NCBI RefSeq assembly: GCF_016714275.1
Contig: NZ_JADJNP010000004.1
Span: 558,001-622,000, forward strand
Direction: 5' to 3'
From: Tessaracoccus sp.
Lineage (GTDB): Bacteria; Actinomycetota; Actinomycetes; Propionibacteriales; Propionibacteriaceae
Length of the DNA stretch: 64,000 nt
Within the stretch, counting starts at the first letter, position 1, and each line of letters starts with the position of its first letter. Both the position numbers and the translations under genes were made by a program. The notes beneath the pieces were generated by a model. The model did no database searches and was not told where the DNA came from. It saw only the letters and a list, made by a program, of their open reading frames with translations. This document shows positions 43,424 to 52,089 of this stretch, piece by piece.

Positions 43424-43649
43424 CGGAGGCGCCGTCGTCGAGGATTGCGGCGGTCCCCGGGTGGCGGGCGATGACGTCGTCGGCCTTCGCGATCGCGATC
43501 CCGTGCTGCAGATCGCCGAAGACGAGGAGCTTGTCACCGATCTCGATGCCGAAGTCGCGTCGGGCCTTGGCAGGGATCACGATCTGTCCCCGGTCGCTCA
43601 CGGTGATGGCGCCGTAGAACCGCTTGTTGGGGTCGTTCGGGTGCGGCAT
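43410..43649 (-). CDS. AbrB/SpoVT-family DNA-binding protein
   Basis: A 79-residue protein with the swapped-hairpin motif ITVSDRGQIVIPAKARRDFGIEIGDKLLVFGD, shared by AbrB, MazE and SpoVT. It most likely binds DNA as a dimer and controls its own operon. It is translated just ahead of the membrane-anchored PEP-utilizing enzyme, and no toxin gene is beside it, so an antitoxin role is less likely. The tail after residue 60 is short and acidic. Confidence 0.85.
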   Translation of the reverse strand: MPHPNDPNKRFYGAITVSDRGQIVIPAKARRDFGIEIGDKLLVFGDLQHGIAIAKADDVIARHPGTAAILDDGASGAAD

Positions 43650-43774
43650 GTTCCCTCCAAGGAAAATCTGGAATACAAGATAAATCTTGTCATGTGGGGA
43701 GAGGTGTGTCTAGGCGTTGCACGTGCGAGCCAGGAGCGCAGGTGATGAAGTGGCGGGTGCCCTACGCTGGCGGG

Positions 43775-43996
43775 GTGACGACCATGCGCTTGATGGCGAT
43801 CCTTGTGAGCATCCTCGCGGTGTTCATGGTGGCGACCGTCGTCGTCGCCGTGTGGCAGGAACAGCTCGGCTGGGGCTGGTGGTGGGCCGTCCCCGTCGGC
43901 GCCGGCTTCGTCGCTCTGATCATCGGCTTCCGCGTCGTGGTGCAGCGCGCGCAGGAGGCCGCGGAGCGCGCCGACCGGGAGTTCGACGAGTCCTAG
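43775..43996 (+). CDS. Small two-pass membrane protein
   Basis: A 73-residue protein with two hydrophobic helices (about 5-24 and 32-52, with a WQEQLGWGWWW turn) and a charged tail (RAQEAAERADREFDES). The GTG at 43775 is chosen because TACGCT ends six bases before it, a leaderless start; an ATG at 43745 is an alternative. It overlaps the end of the convergent SorC-family gene by four bases. Function unknown. Confidence 0.55.
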   Translation: MTTMRLMAILVSILAVFMVATVVVAVWQEQLGWGWWWAVPVGAGFVALIIGFRVVVQRAQEAAERADREFDES

Positions 43997-44937
43997 GAGT
44001 TCTCCGCCAGGCGCAGGAGCTCCTCCGCCAGGGCGACGTCGATCACGAGGACGTCGATCAGGCCGGCGCGGACGGCGGCCAGCACGATCGTCGCCTTGAC
44101 GGTGCTCTCCGCGATCAGGATCTTCTGCGGCACCGCGGCCAATTCGTGGGTGGGGATCCGGATCAGCCGATCGGTCAGGTGCTCGAGCGGGGTGCCCGCG
44201 GCGTCGAGGAAGATTCCCGCGAGCTCGCCGACGGCGCCCGCGGCCCACAGTGGAGCGCGGTCCTCGTCGGTCATGTGCTCGACCAGCTGGCTGGTGCGTG
44301 GTTCCCAGGAGCCGGCGGAGAGGCAGGCGACCGTCAGTTCCCGGAAGCCCGCGTAGGTGCTGCTGATCTCCGGCTGGCGGCGGATCGCCGTCGCGGCCTC
44401 TGCGCTGTCGACGAGCAGCGGGGCCATGAGCGGGTCCGCCCTCCCGCCCGCGCTCTGCACGACGCGGCGCAGAATCTCGAGCGGGGAGATCGCCAGGTCA
44501 CTGCCCAGCGAGCCGTTCAACTGGATGGCGCGGATGGGGGGAAGGCTGCCGAGATACCCCGTGAGCGCGGAGAGCGTCCGGCCCCAGGAGAAGCCCACCA
44601 CGTCGTTCGTGCCGACGGACGTTGCGAGGTATGCAGCGCCCGCCATCGCGACCTGTGCCCGGGGTGACTCGCGGCCCGCCGTCGCGACGACGACGCAGTC
44701 CGCAAGACCGAGGGCGCTGCGGAGGCGGCTGGCCAGGGCATGCTCAGGGCGGGGGTTCTCGCGGATCGAGATGGCGACGACGCCGCTCTCGCGCGCGTAG
44801 TCGAGCAGCCGCGCCACCTTGAATCGCGAGAGCTGGAACTCGTCGGCGATCTGGATCTTCGTCCTGTCGTCCAGGTAGTAGGCCTTCGCGACGGCGATGG
44901 CCAACCGGTGGGCGGTTGAGACCCCTGGTCGACTCAA
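43993..44937 (-). CDS. SorC/DeoR-like sugar-sensing regulator
   Basis: A 314-residue regulator with an N-terminal helix-turn-helix (IADEFQLSRFKVARLL) and a C-terminal phosphosugar-binding domain (VVGFSWGRTLSALTGYLG, IQLNGSLGSD) as in the SorC family. It is divergent from the Rbs-type importer with only nine bases between the assigned starts. The TTG at 44937 is uncertain: an in-frame TTG codon further in, at LAIAVAKAYY, would leave room for a promoter. It probably responds to a sugar phosphate made by the downstream kinase. Confidence 0.85.
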   Translation of the reverse strand: MSRPGVSTAHRLAIAVAKAYYLDDRTKIQIADEFQLSRFKVARLLDYARESGVVAISIRENPRPEHALASRLRSALGLADCVVVATAGRESPRAQVAMAGAAYLATSVGTNDVVGFSWGRTLSALTGYLGSLPPIRAIQLNGSLGSDLAISPLEILRRVVQSAGGRADPLMAPLLVDSAEAATAIRRQPEISSTYAGFRELTVACLSAGSWEPRTSQLVEHMTDEDRAPLWAAGAVGELAGIFLDAAGTPLEHLTDRLIRIPTHELAAVPQKILIAESTVKATIVLAAVRAGLIDVLVIDVALAEELLRLAENS

Positions 44938-44946
44938 GGAGGCGTC

Positions 44947-45987
44947 GTGCGATCACGTTTCAAGCTGCCCGATGAACTGGGCATCACGGGCGTTCTGCTC
45001 TTGGTCGTGCTGGCCATGTCGCTCATCTCGGTGAGCTTCCGCAGCCCCGGCAACCTGACGGTGCTGCTCGAGAACGGCGTGGTCGTGGCGTTCCTCGCCC
45101 TCGGCCAGACGTTCGTGTTGCTGACAGGCGGCATCGACCTCTCCGTCGGGTCGAACATCGCCCTCACCGGAATGCTGGCCGCCTTGACCATGGCCGCCGG
45201 GCTTCCCTGGTGGGTCGCCGCGATCGTCGCCATCCTCGCCGGCATCGCCGTGGGTCTCTTCAACGGCGTCGTGGTCCACTACGTGGGGTTGCCACCCTTC
45301 ATCGTCACCTTCGCGACATTCGGGATCACCGCTTCGATCCCGAAGATCCTGACCAACGCCCAGTCCGTCAACGTCGCGGATCCCATGTTCGCGGTGATCG
45401 GGCGCGGGTCGCTCGCGGGCATCCCCACCCCGGTCATCCTGCTCGTCATCGCTCTGCTGATCTTCATGTTCATCCTCCACCGGACCCCTTACGGCGTGCA
45501 CCTCTACGCCGTCGGAGGCAACAAGGAGACCAGCCGCCTCGCGGGCATCAACATCGCGCGGGTCACGATCTCGGCCTACGTCGTCAGCGGCGTCTGCGCC
45601 GCGTTCGGCGGCCTCATCACCATGAGCCGGCTGATGGTCGGCTACCCCAGCGCAGGCTCCGGCAATGAGCAGTTCTACTCGATCGCCTCCGCCGTCGTCG
45701 GCGGCGTGAGCCTCTTCGGCGGGACAGGCACCATCCTCGGCGCCTTCATCGGCGCGATCCTGATCGCCACCGTCTCCAACGGCATGAACGTGCTCGGCGT
45801 CCCCAGCTTCTGGCAGCCGCTCGTGATCGGCGTGATCATCCTCCTCGGCGTCGTGCTCGACGGCTACCGCCGCTCCGCCTCGGCGCGGGCGGGAGGCCTG
45901 CGCCGGATCCGCCGCGGGACCGACGGCGGCCCGCCGGCCCCCGCCGCGGCAACAGCATCCCCACCCTCCTCTGAATCCACACGGTGA
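44947..45987 (+). CDS. Sugar ABC transporter permease (RbsC/XylH type)
   Basis: A 346-residue CUT2 permease with about nine membrane segments and the motif TGGIDLSVGSNIALTGM conserved in RbsC. It ends in a Pro/Ala-rich tail of about 30 residues not usual in the family. AAGGAGG precedes the GTG, and this ribosome site overlaps the assigned start of the divergent regulator. It is the first gene of the importer operon. Confidence 0.93.
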   Translation: MRSRFKLPDELGITGVLLLVVLAMSLISVSFRSPGNLTVLLENGVVVAFLALGQTFVLLTGGIDLSVGSNIALTGMLAALTMAAGLPWWVAAIVAILAGIAVGLFNGVVVHYVGLPPFIVTFATFGITASIPKILTNAQSVNVADPMFAVIGRGSLAGIPTPVILLVIALLIFMFILHRTPYGVHLYAVGGNKETSRLAGINIARVTISAYVVSGVCAAFGGLITMSRLMVGYPSAGSGNEQFYSIASAVVGGVSLFGGTGTILGAFIGAILIATVSNGMNVLGVPSFWQPLVIGVIILLGVVLDGYRRSASARAGGLRRIRRGTDGGPPAPAAATASPPSSESTR

Positions 45988-46001
45988 AAGGAACCAGCAA
46001 C

Positions 46002-47021
46002 ATGAGGAAGACCCTTCTCGCGGGCATCGGCATCGCAGCCCTTGCCCTCAGCGCCTGCAGCACAGGCGTGACCACCCCGCCCGCCAACACGCCAGGAACC
46101 GGTGGTGCGACCGATGCCCCGGCCAGCATCTACCTGACGGACATTCCCAAGCCGGAGTCGTGCTCCGCCGACAGCCCCTTCATCGCGGTCGCGCTGCCCA
46201 ACCTCACGAACCCCTACTACGTGTACATGAAGAAGGGCTTCGAGGACGCGGGCAAGGCGGCGGGCTTCAGCGTCGAGGTGCAGGTCGCCGACAACGACGA
46301 CGCCGCCCAGCTGGCCCAGGTCACGGCCATGCTGCAGAAGAAGCCCTGCGCCCTCGCGCTCAACGCGGTCAAGTCGGCCCCGGCCGCCGCGCTGGTGAAG
46401 GCCGCCAACGACGCGGGCGTTCCGGTGTTCACCGTCAACGTCACCGTTGACGAGGAGGCGATGCTCTCCCAGGGCGCGAAGATCGTCCAATACCTCGGCG
46501 CCGACAACCACGAGGGCGGCCGACAGATCGGTGAGCAGGTCCTGAAGGACCTCGGCGCCGACACCGAGATCAACGCCGGCCTCGTCTCCGAGCCCGACGA
46601 GGTCCCCGTCGTGCTCCGCGACCAGGGCTTCCAGGACGGCATCAAGCCCAACCCGAACGCGAAGGTTGTCGCCACCGTCGACAGCAACGTCATGCCCGAC
46701 GTGGCGCTGAAGGTCACCCAGGAGATGATGCAGGGCCACCCGGAGATCAACGTGATCTTCGCCTCCACCGGCCCCGCCACCTACGGTGCGCTCCAGGGTG
46801 TCGCGGGCAAGGACACCCTCGTCTACGGCTTCTGCGCCGAGGGGGAGCCGTTGACCGAGCAGTACCCGGCCTGCGTCGCGCAGGAGCCGGAGAAGTACGG
46901 TCAGCTCGTGATCGAGCAGATCCAGAAGTGGCTGGCGGGCGAGACCGTCGAGCACGAGGTCCTGCAGCCGCTCAAGATGTTCGTCAAGGGCGAGACACCG
47001 GCTGACAACGAGCTCGGCTGA
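46002..47021 (+). CDS. Sugar-binding lipoprotein (RbsB type)
   Basis: A 339-residue CUT2 binding protein with signal LALSAC (Cys19). The body starts with FIAVALPNLTNPYYVYMKKGFEDAGKAAGF, the typical opening of ribose-type binding proteins, and has the DVALKVTQEMMQGHPEINVIFA hinge segment. GAAAGGA lies ten bases before the ATG at 46002. Ligand unknown; the family binds pentoses, hexoses, polyols and other small sugars. Confidence 0.93.
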   Translation: MRKTLLAGIGIAALALSACSTGVTTPPANTPGTGGATDAPASIYLTDIPKPESCSADSPFIAVALPNLTNPYYVYMKKGFEDAGKAAGFSVEVQVADNDDAAQLAQVTAMLQKKPCALALNAVKSAPAAALVKAANDAGVPVFTVNVTVDEEAMLSQGAKIVQYLGADNHEGGRQIGEQVLKDLGADTEINAGLVSEPDEVPVVLRDQGFQDGIKPNPNAKVVATVDSNVMPDVALKVTQEMMQGHPEINVIFASTGPATYGALQGVAGKDTLVYGFCAEGEPLTEQYPACVAQEPEKYGQLVIEQIQKWLAGETVEHEVLQPLKMFVKGETPADNELG

Positions 47022-47047
47022 GTAACACAACGGGAAGGGAGACGGAC

Positions 47048-48574
47048 ATGTCTGACAAGACACGGGCGTGGCGGGCCGAGGGCATCGTCAAGAGCTACTC
47101 CGGCACGACCGTGCTGAAGGGCGTGTCCATCTCCCTCGCCCCCGGCGAGGTGATCGGCCTCGTCGGGCACAACGGCGCGGGCAAGTCCACGCTGTTGAAG
47201 TGCTTGAGCGGCGCCGTCCAGCCCGACTCCGGCTTCATGCACATCGACGGCGAAGAGCACCAGTTCGGCAGCCCGATCGACGCCATCAAACTGGGCGTCT
47301 CGACGGTGTACCAGGAGCTGGCGCTGCTGCCGAACCTCACCGTCACCGAGAACATCTTCCTCGGCGAGGAGCTCACCTCCCGGGGAACCCTCAACTCCAA
47401 GCAGATGCGGCGCGTGGCGCGGGAACTCGTCGCAGAGTTCAACCTCGACGTCGACGTCGACCGCAAGCTGGGCGACTACCCGGTCGCCACCCGGCAGCTC
47501 TTGGAGATCGCCGTAGCCACCCACCGCGACTGCCGCTTCCTGCTGCTCGACGAACCGACGACCAGCCTGGAGAGCGCACAGGTCGCCGAGTTCCTCGACC
47601 TCGTCCGTGAGCTCTCCAAAGAGCGGGGAATCGGGATCCTGCTCATCGACCACAAGCTCAGCGAGCTCTATGCGGTCGCCGACCGGATCTTCGCGCTGGT
47701 CGACGGCGAGATGCGGATCGACGCGGCCGTTGCCGAGGTGCCCCAGTCGGCCGTGATCGAGGCCATCACCGGCGAGCCCGCGGGCCACACCGGCCAGACC
47801 GTCTCCGCCTCACCCACGAGCCGCGCCCCCCTCCCCGCCGACGCCCAGGCGACCCTCGAGGTCTCGCATCTCCGCAACAAGGACCTGGAGGACGTGTCCC
47901 TGAAGGCACACGCGGGCAGGGTCTTGGGGATCTACGGGCTGATCGGCTCCGGCCGCACCGAGTTTCTCCGCACGCTCGTAGGCCTCGATGCCGTCGACTC
48001 CGGCGAAGTCCGCCTCTTCGGCAGCCCGTACCGGCCCAAGAACCCCGCAGCCGCGCAGGCGCACGGCATCGCGTACCTCACCGAGGAACGCAAGATCGAC
48101 GGCATCATCCCGCTGCGCGACGGCACGTTCAACGTCACGCTTCCGGTGGTGCGCCGCTACACGGACGCGGGTTTCCTGCTGAAGCCGCGGGCCATGGTCA
48201 AGGCCGGCGAGCAGTTGATGGACCGGGTCCGCGTGCGCGGGAACCGCCTGGCTCCGATCGCCAGCCTCTCCGGCGGCAACCAGCAGAAGGTGCTGCTCGC
48301 GAGGGTGCTGGGCCAAGACCCGAAGGTGCTTCTGCTCGACGAGCCGACGAAAGGCGTCGACATCGGCGTCAAGGTCGAGATCCACCACCTGCTGCGCAAC
48401 CTCGCCGCCGAGCAGGGGATGACGGTCATCGTCGTGTCCTCCGAGGAGGAGGAGGTCCTCGCTGTCGCCGACGAGGTCGCGGTCTTCGCGGACGGCTCGT
48501 GCACGGGCGAGACCACGCTGGCCTCGGACCTCACCGAGGCCGATCTCCGGAAGGCCGCCTGGGCGGCCGCCTGA
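47048..48574 (+). CDS. Sugar ABC transporter ATP-binding protein (RbsA/XylG type, two domains)
   Basis: A 508-residue double ATPase. The first half has Walker A GHNGAGKST and Walker B LLLDEPTTSLE; the second half has GLIGSGRTEFLRTLVG, SGGNQQKVLLARVLGQ and LLLDEPTKGVDIG. The second Walker A lacks the usual Lys, as is normal in this family. AAGGGAG precedes the ATG. It completes the importer with the RbsC- and RbsB-type proteins. Confidence 0.95.
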   Translation: MSDKTRAWRAEGIVKSYSGTTVLKGVSISLAPGEVIGLVGHNGAGKSTLLKCLSGAVQPDSGFMHIDGEEHQFGSPIDAIKLGVSTVYQELALLPNLTVTENIFLGEELTSRGTLNSKQMRRVARELVAEFNLDVDVDRKLGDYPVATRQLLEIAVATHRDCRFLLLDEPTTSLESAQVAEFLDLVRELSKERGIGILLIDHKLSELYAVADRIFALVDGEMRIDAAVAEVPQSAVIEAITGEPAGHTGQTVSASPTSRAPLPADAQATLEVSHLRNKDLEDVSLKAHAGRVLGIYGLIGSGRTEFLRTLVGLDAVDSGEVRLFGSPYRPKNPAAAQAHGIAYLTEERKIDGIIPLRDGTFNVTLPVVRRYTDAGFLLKPRAMVKAGEQLMDRVRVRGNRLAPIASLSGGNQQKVLLARVLGQDPKVLLLDEPTKGVDIGVKVEIHHLLRNLAAEQGMTVIVVSSEEEEVLAVADEVAVFADGSCTGETTLASDLTEADLRKAAWAAA

Positions 48575-48627
48575 GCGTGCGACACGATTGCTTCCTGGTG
48601 AAACCCCTAACGAAAGGCTATCGATCC

Positions 48628-49293
48628 ATGACTGACGCTGAAGGCATCCTGGCCGCCGCCAAGGAACGCATCGCCGCCGAGAGCGCCGGTGTCTCCGCTG
48701 TCGCCGACGAGCTGGACGAGACCTTCCTCACTGCGGCCCGGCTGCTCTACGGCTGCCGGGGCAAGGTCTTCGTCAGCGGATCCGGCACCTCCGGCACTGT
48801 CGCGCGCCGCATGGCCCACCTCCTCGCCGTGTCCGGCACGCCCGCGATCTTCCTGCCCGCGATGGACGCGCTCCACGGCACGCTCGGGGTCGTCACCGAG
48901 GGCGACATCGTCATCGTGATCTCCAAGGGCGGTGGCTCCACCGAGATCAACGATCTGGTGACCCGGTCGCAGGACCGCGGTGCCGGGGTGATCGCGCTGA
49001 CATGCACCTCCGGCACGCCGCTGACGGGGAACGCGGACCTCGCCGTCGTCGTCGGCACCGCCCCCGAGGCCGATCTCGGCGGCATGATCGCCATGGGGTC
49101 GACGCTGGCGCACGGGGTGTGGGGCGATGCCTTGGCCTCGGTCCTGATGAAGGTTCGAGGATACGAGTGGGCGAAGGTGCACCACACGCATCCCGGCGGG
49201 GCGGTGGGGGCGCAGACCACGCTGCCGAAGCCGGTCGATCGTCTGGAGCTCGACCCGTTGAGCATCGACGAGTACCGCGCCGCGAAGGCGTGA
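48628..49293 (+). CDS. SIS-domain sugar-phosphate isomerase (KdsD/arabinose-5-phosphate isomerase-like)
   Basis: A 221-residue single SIS domain. VSGSGTSGTVARRMAHLLAVSGTPA, DALHGTLGVVTEGDIVIVISKGGGSTEI and HPGGAVGA line up with the sugar-phosphate site of KdsD, without the CBS pair found in that enzyme. It probably interconverts an aldose 5-phosphate and a ketose 5-phosphate. GAAAGG lies ten bases before the ATG. It is followed after five bases by an FGGY kinase that could make its substrate. Confidence 0.8.
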   Translation: MTDAEGILAAAKERIAAESAGVSAVADELDETFLTAARLLYGCRGKVFVSGSGTSGTVARRMAHLLAVSGTPAIFLPAMDALHGTLGVVTEGDIVIVISKGGGSTEINDLVTRSQDRGAGVIALTCTSGTPLTGNADLAVVVGTAPEADLGGMIAMGSTLAHGVWGDALASVLMKVRGYEWAKVHHTHPGGAVGAQTTLPKPVDRLELDPLSIDEYRAAKA

Positions 49294-49298
49294 CAGCC

Positions 49299-50750
49299 AT
49301 GCGGGTGCTCGTTGCGGGCGTGGACACCTCCACGCAGTCATGCAAGGTGGAGCTTCGCGACGCCACGGACTTTAGCCTCGTCGCGCGCGGGACGGCCGCG
49401 CATCCTCCGGTGACGCCGCCGCGCTCCGAGCAGAACCCCGAGGACTGGTGGCGCGCGTTCGTCGCGGCGTTCCGGTCCGCGATGGCCGACGCGCCCGCGG
49501 GTTCGCGGGTGGCCGCCATCTCCGTGGGCGGCCAGTGCCACGGCCTGGTCCCTCTCGACGGCGAAGGGATACCGCTCCGGCCTGCGAAGCTGTGGAACGA
49601 CACCACGACGGCACCGGACCTTGAGCCGCTCATCGCACGTGTCGGCGCGGAGCGGTTCATCGAACGCACGGGCTCCCTCCCGCCCGCAGCGTTCACCATC
49701 AGCAAGTTGGCGGGCCTCGCGGCGCACGAGCCCGACGTCCTGCGCGCGCTGCGCACCGCGCTCCTGCCGCACGACTACCTGAACTTCCGCCTGACCGGGG
49801 AACGGGTCACAGACAGGTCCGAGGCCTCGGGAACCGGCTACTTCGACGCCGACGCCAACGAGTACGTCTGGGAGTTCCTCGAGGCCGTCTCGCCCGAGCC
49901 GGACTGGCCGTCGATCGTGCCGCGCGTGGCCGGGCCTGATGAGGTGGTCGGCGTGTTGCACGCCGACGCCCTCCGCGAGTTGGGGCTTACGGGTGACGTC
50001 GCCGTCGGTGCGGGAGGGGGAGACCAGCACGTCTCCGCTGTCGGGCTCGGCCTGGAGACCGGCGAGCTGGTGATCGCGCTGGGCACGTCCGGGGTGATCT
50101 TCACGCCCACGCCGCGGCCCGTCAGAGACCCCGGCGGCGTCATCAACGGCGTCGCCGCCGTCCCCGGCGGGTTCCTGCCGCTGGCGTGCACGCTGAACTC
50201 CACCAAGGTCACCGACGCCTTCGCCCGCTGGCTCGCCGTCGACCACGCAGAGCTGAGCCGACTCGCGCTCGAGGCAGGGCCCGAAGGGCCGATCCTCGTC
50301 GCCTACCTCGACGGCGAGCGCACACCCAACCGCCCGAACGCCCGCGGACTCGTGGTGGATCTCACCTCCGACACGAGCCGCGAGCAGCTCGCCCGCGCCG
50401 CCTACGAGGGCGTCGTCTTCGGCCTCCGCGCCGGGGTCGAGCAGCTCAACGCGCTGGGTGTCGAGACGCCCGGCGGGGCGATGGTCGTCGGGGGAGGAGC
50501 TCGCGCGGAGGCGTACCGCCGGTTCATCGCCGACGCGCTGCAGCGGCCGGTCAGCCTGCCGCAGGCCGAGGAAGCCGTCGCGCGTGGCGCCGCCGTCCAG
50601 GCCTTCGCGCTGCATGCGGGGGTCCCGCTCGGGCAGGCGATGGCTGACCTCCGTCCCGAGGCCCCCGTCGTCGCGGAGCCGACGCTGCAGGGGACCGTGC
50701 GCTGGGACCGCTACCGGGAGGCCGCTGCTCTCACCGCGCTCGACCACTAG
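49299..50750 (+). CDS. FGGY-family carbohydrate kinase (xylulokinase-like)
   Basis: A 483-residue kinase with the N-terminal phosphate loop AGVDTSTQSCKV, LLPHDYLNFRLTGE (family signature region), GAGGGDQHVSAVGLG with the catalytic Asp, and the ATP-site motif GGAMVVGGGARAEAYRRFIAD. These match xylulokinase-like FGGY kinases, but the substrate of the group is hard to predict. As the last gene of the importer operon it phosphorylates the incoming sugar. Confidence 0.85.
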   Translation: MRVLVAGVDTSTQSCKVELRDATDFSLVARGTAAHPPVTPPRSEQNPEDWWRAFVAAFRSAMADAPAGSRVAAISVGGQCHGLVPLDGEGIPLRPAKLWNDTTTAPDLEPLIARVGAERFIERTGSLPPAAFTISKLAGLAAHEPDVLRALRTALLPHDYLNFRLTGERVTDRSEASGTGYFDADANEYVWEFLEAVSPEPDWPSIVPRVAGPDEVVGVLHADALRELGLTGDVAVGAGGGDQHVSAVGLGLETGELVIALGTSGVIFTPTPRPVRDPGGVINGVAAVPGGFLPLACTLNSTKVTDAFARWLAVDHAELSRLALEAGPEGPILVAYLDGERTPNRPNARGLVVDLTSDTSREQLARAAYEGVVFGLRAGVEQLNALGVETPGGAMVVGGGARAEAYRRFIADALQRPVSLPQAEEAVARGAAVQAFALHAGVPLGQAMADLRPEAPVVAEPTLQGTVRWDRYREAAALTALDH

Positions 50751-50760
50751 GCTGGCCCGC

Positions 50761-51984
50761 GTGAAGATCCTCCTGCTCGGCTCCGGGGGGCGCGAACACG
50801 CGCTCGGACGGGCCCTCGCCGCCGATCCCGCCGTCGACCTCCATGCCGCGCCCGGCAACCCCGGGCTCGCCGCGTTGGCGACACTCCACGCTGCCGATGC
50901 CAACTCGCCTTCGGCGATGGTCGAGCTGGCGACGTCGATCGGGGCCGACCTCGTGGTCGTCGGCCCCGAAGCCCCGCTCGTCGCCGGGGTCGCCGACGCC
51001 CTCCGCGAGGCCGGCTTCGACACCTTCGGCCCGGGCCGTGAGGCGGCCGTGCTCGAGGGATCCAAGGCATTCGCGAAGGACGTCATGGCCGCGGCCGGAG
51101 TCCCGACGGCGGACGCGCGCGTCTGCGAGACCGCGGAGGAGGCCGCCGCCGCGCTCGACGAGTTCGGCGCGCCCTACGTCGTGAAGAACGATGGCCTCGC
51201 CGCGGGCAAGGGTGTCGTCGTGACCGACGACCGCGACGCGGCCCTCGCGCATGCCGCGGAGTGCGGCCGTGTCGTCATCGAGGACTTCCTCGACGGTCCC
51301 GAGGTGAGCCTCTTCGCCATCTGCGACGGCGAGCGCGCGCTCCCGCTGCTGCCCGCGCAGGACTACAAGCGCGTCGGCGACGGCGACGCGGGCCCGAACA
51401 CCGGCGGCATGGGCGCCTACTGTCCGCTCGACTGGGCCGACCCCGGCCTCGTCGACGAGATCATGGCCACCGTCGTAGACCCGACGCTGGCGGAGATGCG
51501 CCGCCGCGGCACGCCCTTCATCGGCCTGCTCTACGCCGGGCTCGCGCTGACCTCGAAGGGCCTGCGCGTCGTCGAGTTCAACGTCCGCTTCGGTGATCCG
51601 GAAACCCAGGCAGTGCTCGCCCTGCTCAAGACGCCCCTTGCCGGGGTCCTCCGCGCCGCCGCGCGCGGCGAGCTCGACGCCGTCGGCGCGTTGGAGTGGC
51701 AGGACGGCGCGGCCGTCGTCGTGGTCGAGGCCGCCGCGGGCTACCCGGGAACGCCCACCACAGGCACGCCGATCGGGCTCCCCTCGGACGAGGACGATGC
51801 GTACACGCTGCAGGCCGGAACCCGCCTCGACGGCGACCGCCTTGTCTCCTCGGGCGGGCGCGTGCTGGGGATCGTCGGCCGCGGCGACACCGTCGATGAC
51901 GCCCGCGCCCGGGCCTACGCGCTGTTGGGTCGCGTCACACTCGAAGGTGGTTTCCACCGGGCCGACATCGGCGTGCCCCACTAG
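50761..51984 (+). CDS. purD: Phosphoribosylamine-glycine ligase
   Basis: A 407-residue ATP-grasp enzyme of purine synthesis. LLLGSGGREHALG starts the N-domain, VVKNDGLAAGKGVVV and PEVSLFAICDG are ATP-grasp signatures, and GPNTGGMGAYCP and EFNVRFGDPETQ bind substrate and metal. The GTG follows TAGGCT by seven bases, a leaderless start whose -10 box includes the stop of the kinase gene. It is therefore transcribed on its own although the kinase gene ends only ten bases upstream. Confidence 0.97.
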   Translation: MKILLLGSGGREHALGRALAADPAVDLHAAPGNPGLAALATLHAADANSPSAMVELATSIGADLVVVGPEAPLVAGVADALREAGFDTFGPGREAAVLEGSKAFAKDVMAAAGVPTADARVCETAEEAAAALDEFGAPYVVKNDGLAAGKGVVVTDDRDAALAHAAECGRVVIEDFLDGPEVSLFAICDGERALPLLPAQDYKRVGDGDAGPNTGGMGAYCPLDWADPGLVDEIMATVVDPTLAEMRRRGTPFIGLLYAGLALTSKGLRVVEFNVRFGDPETQAVLALLKTPLAGVLRAAARGELDAVGALEWQDGAAVVVVEAAAGYPGTPTTGTPIGLPSDEDDAYTLQAGTRLDGDRLVSSGGRVLGIVGRGDTVDDARARAYALLGRVTLEGGFHRADIGVPH

Positions 51985-52089
51985 AACTAGGCATCTTCCG
52001 CTTTCGCGGCAGGTCTTGGGTGCTCCGGAAGTTGAGGCGCACCACTAGCCTTATGCTGTCGGTCGCGGGTTGAAAAGTAAGGAGGCGAC

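Noticed and set aside
43410..43649. AbrB-type gene as antitoxin of a toxin-antitoxin pair
   Set aside because: The neighbouring coupled gene is a large PEP-utilizing enzyme and no small toxin lies nearby.
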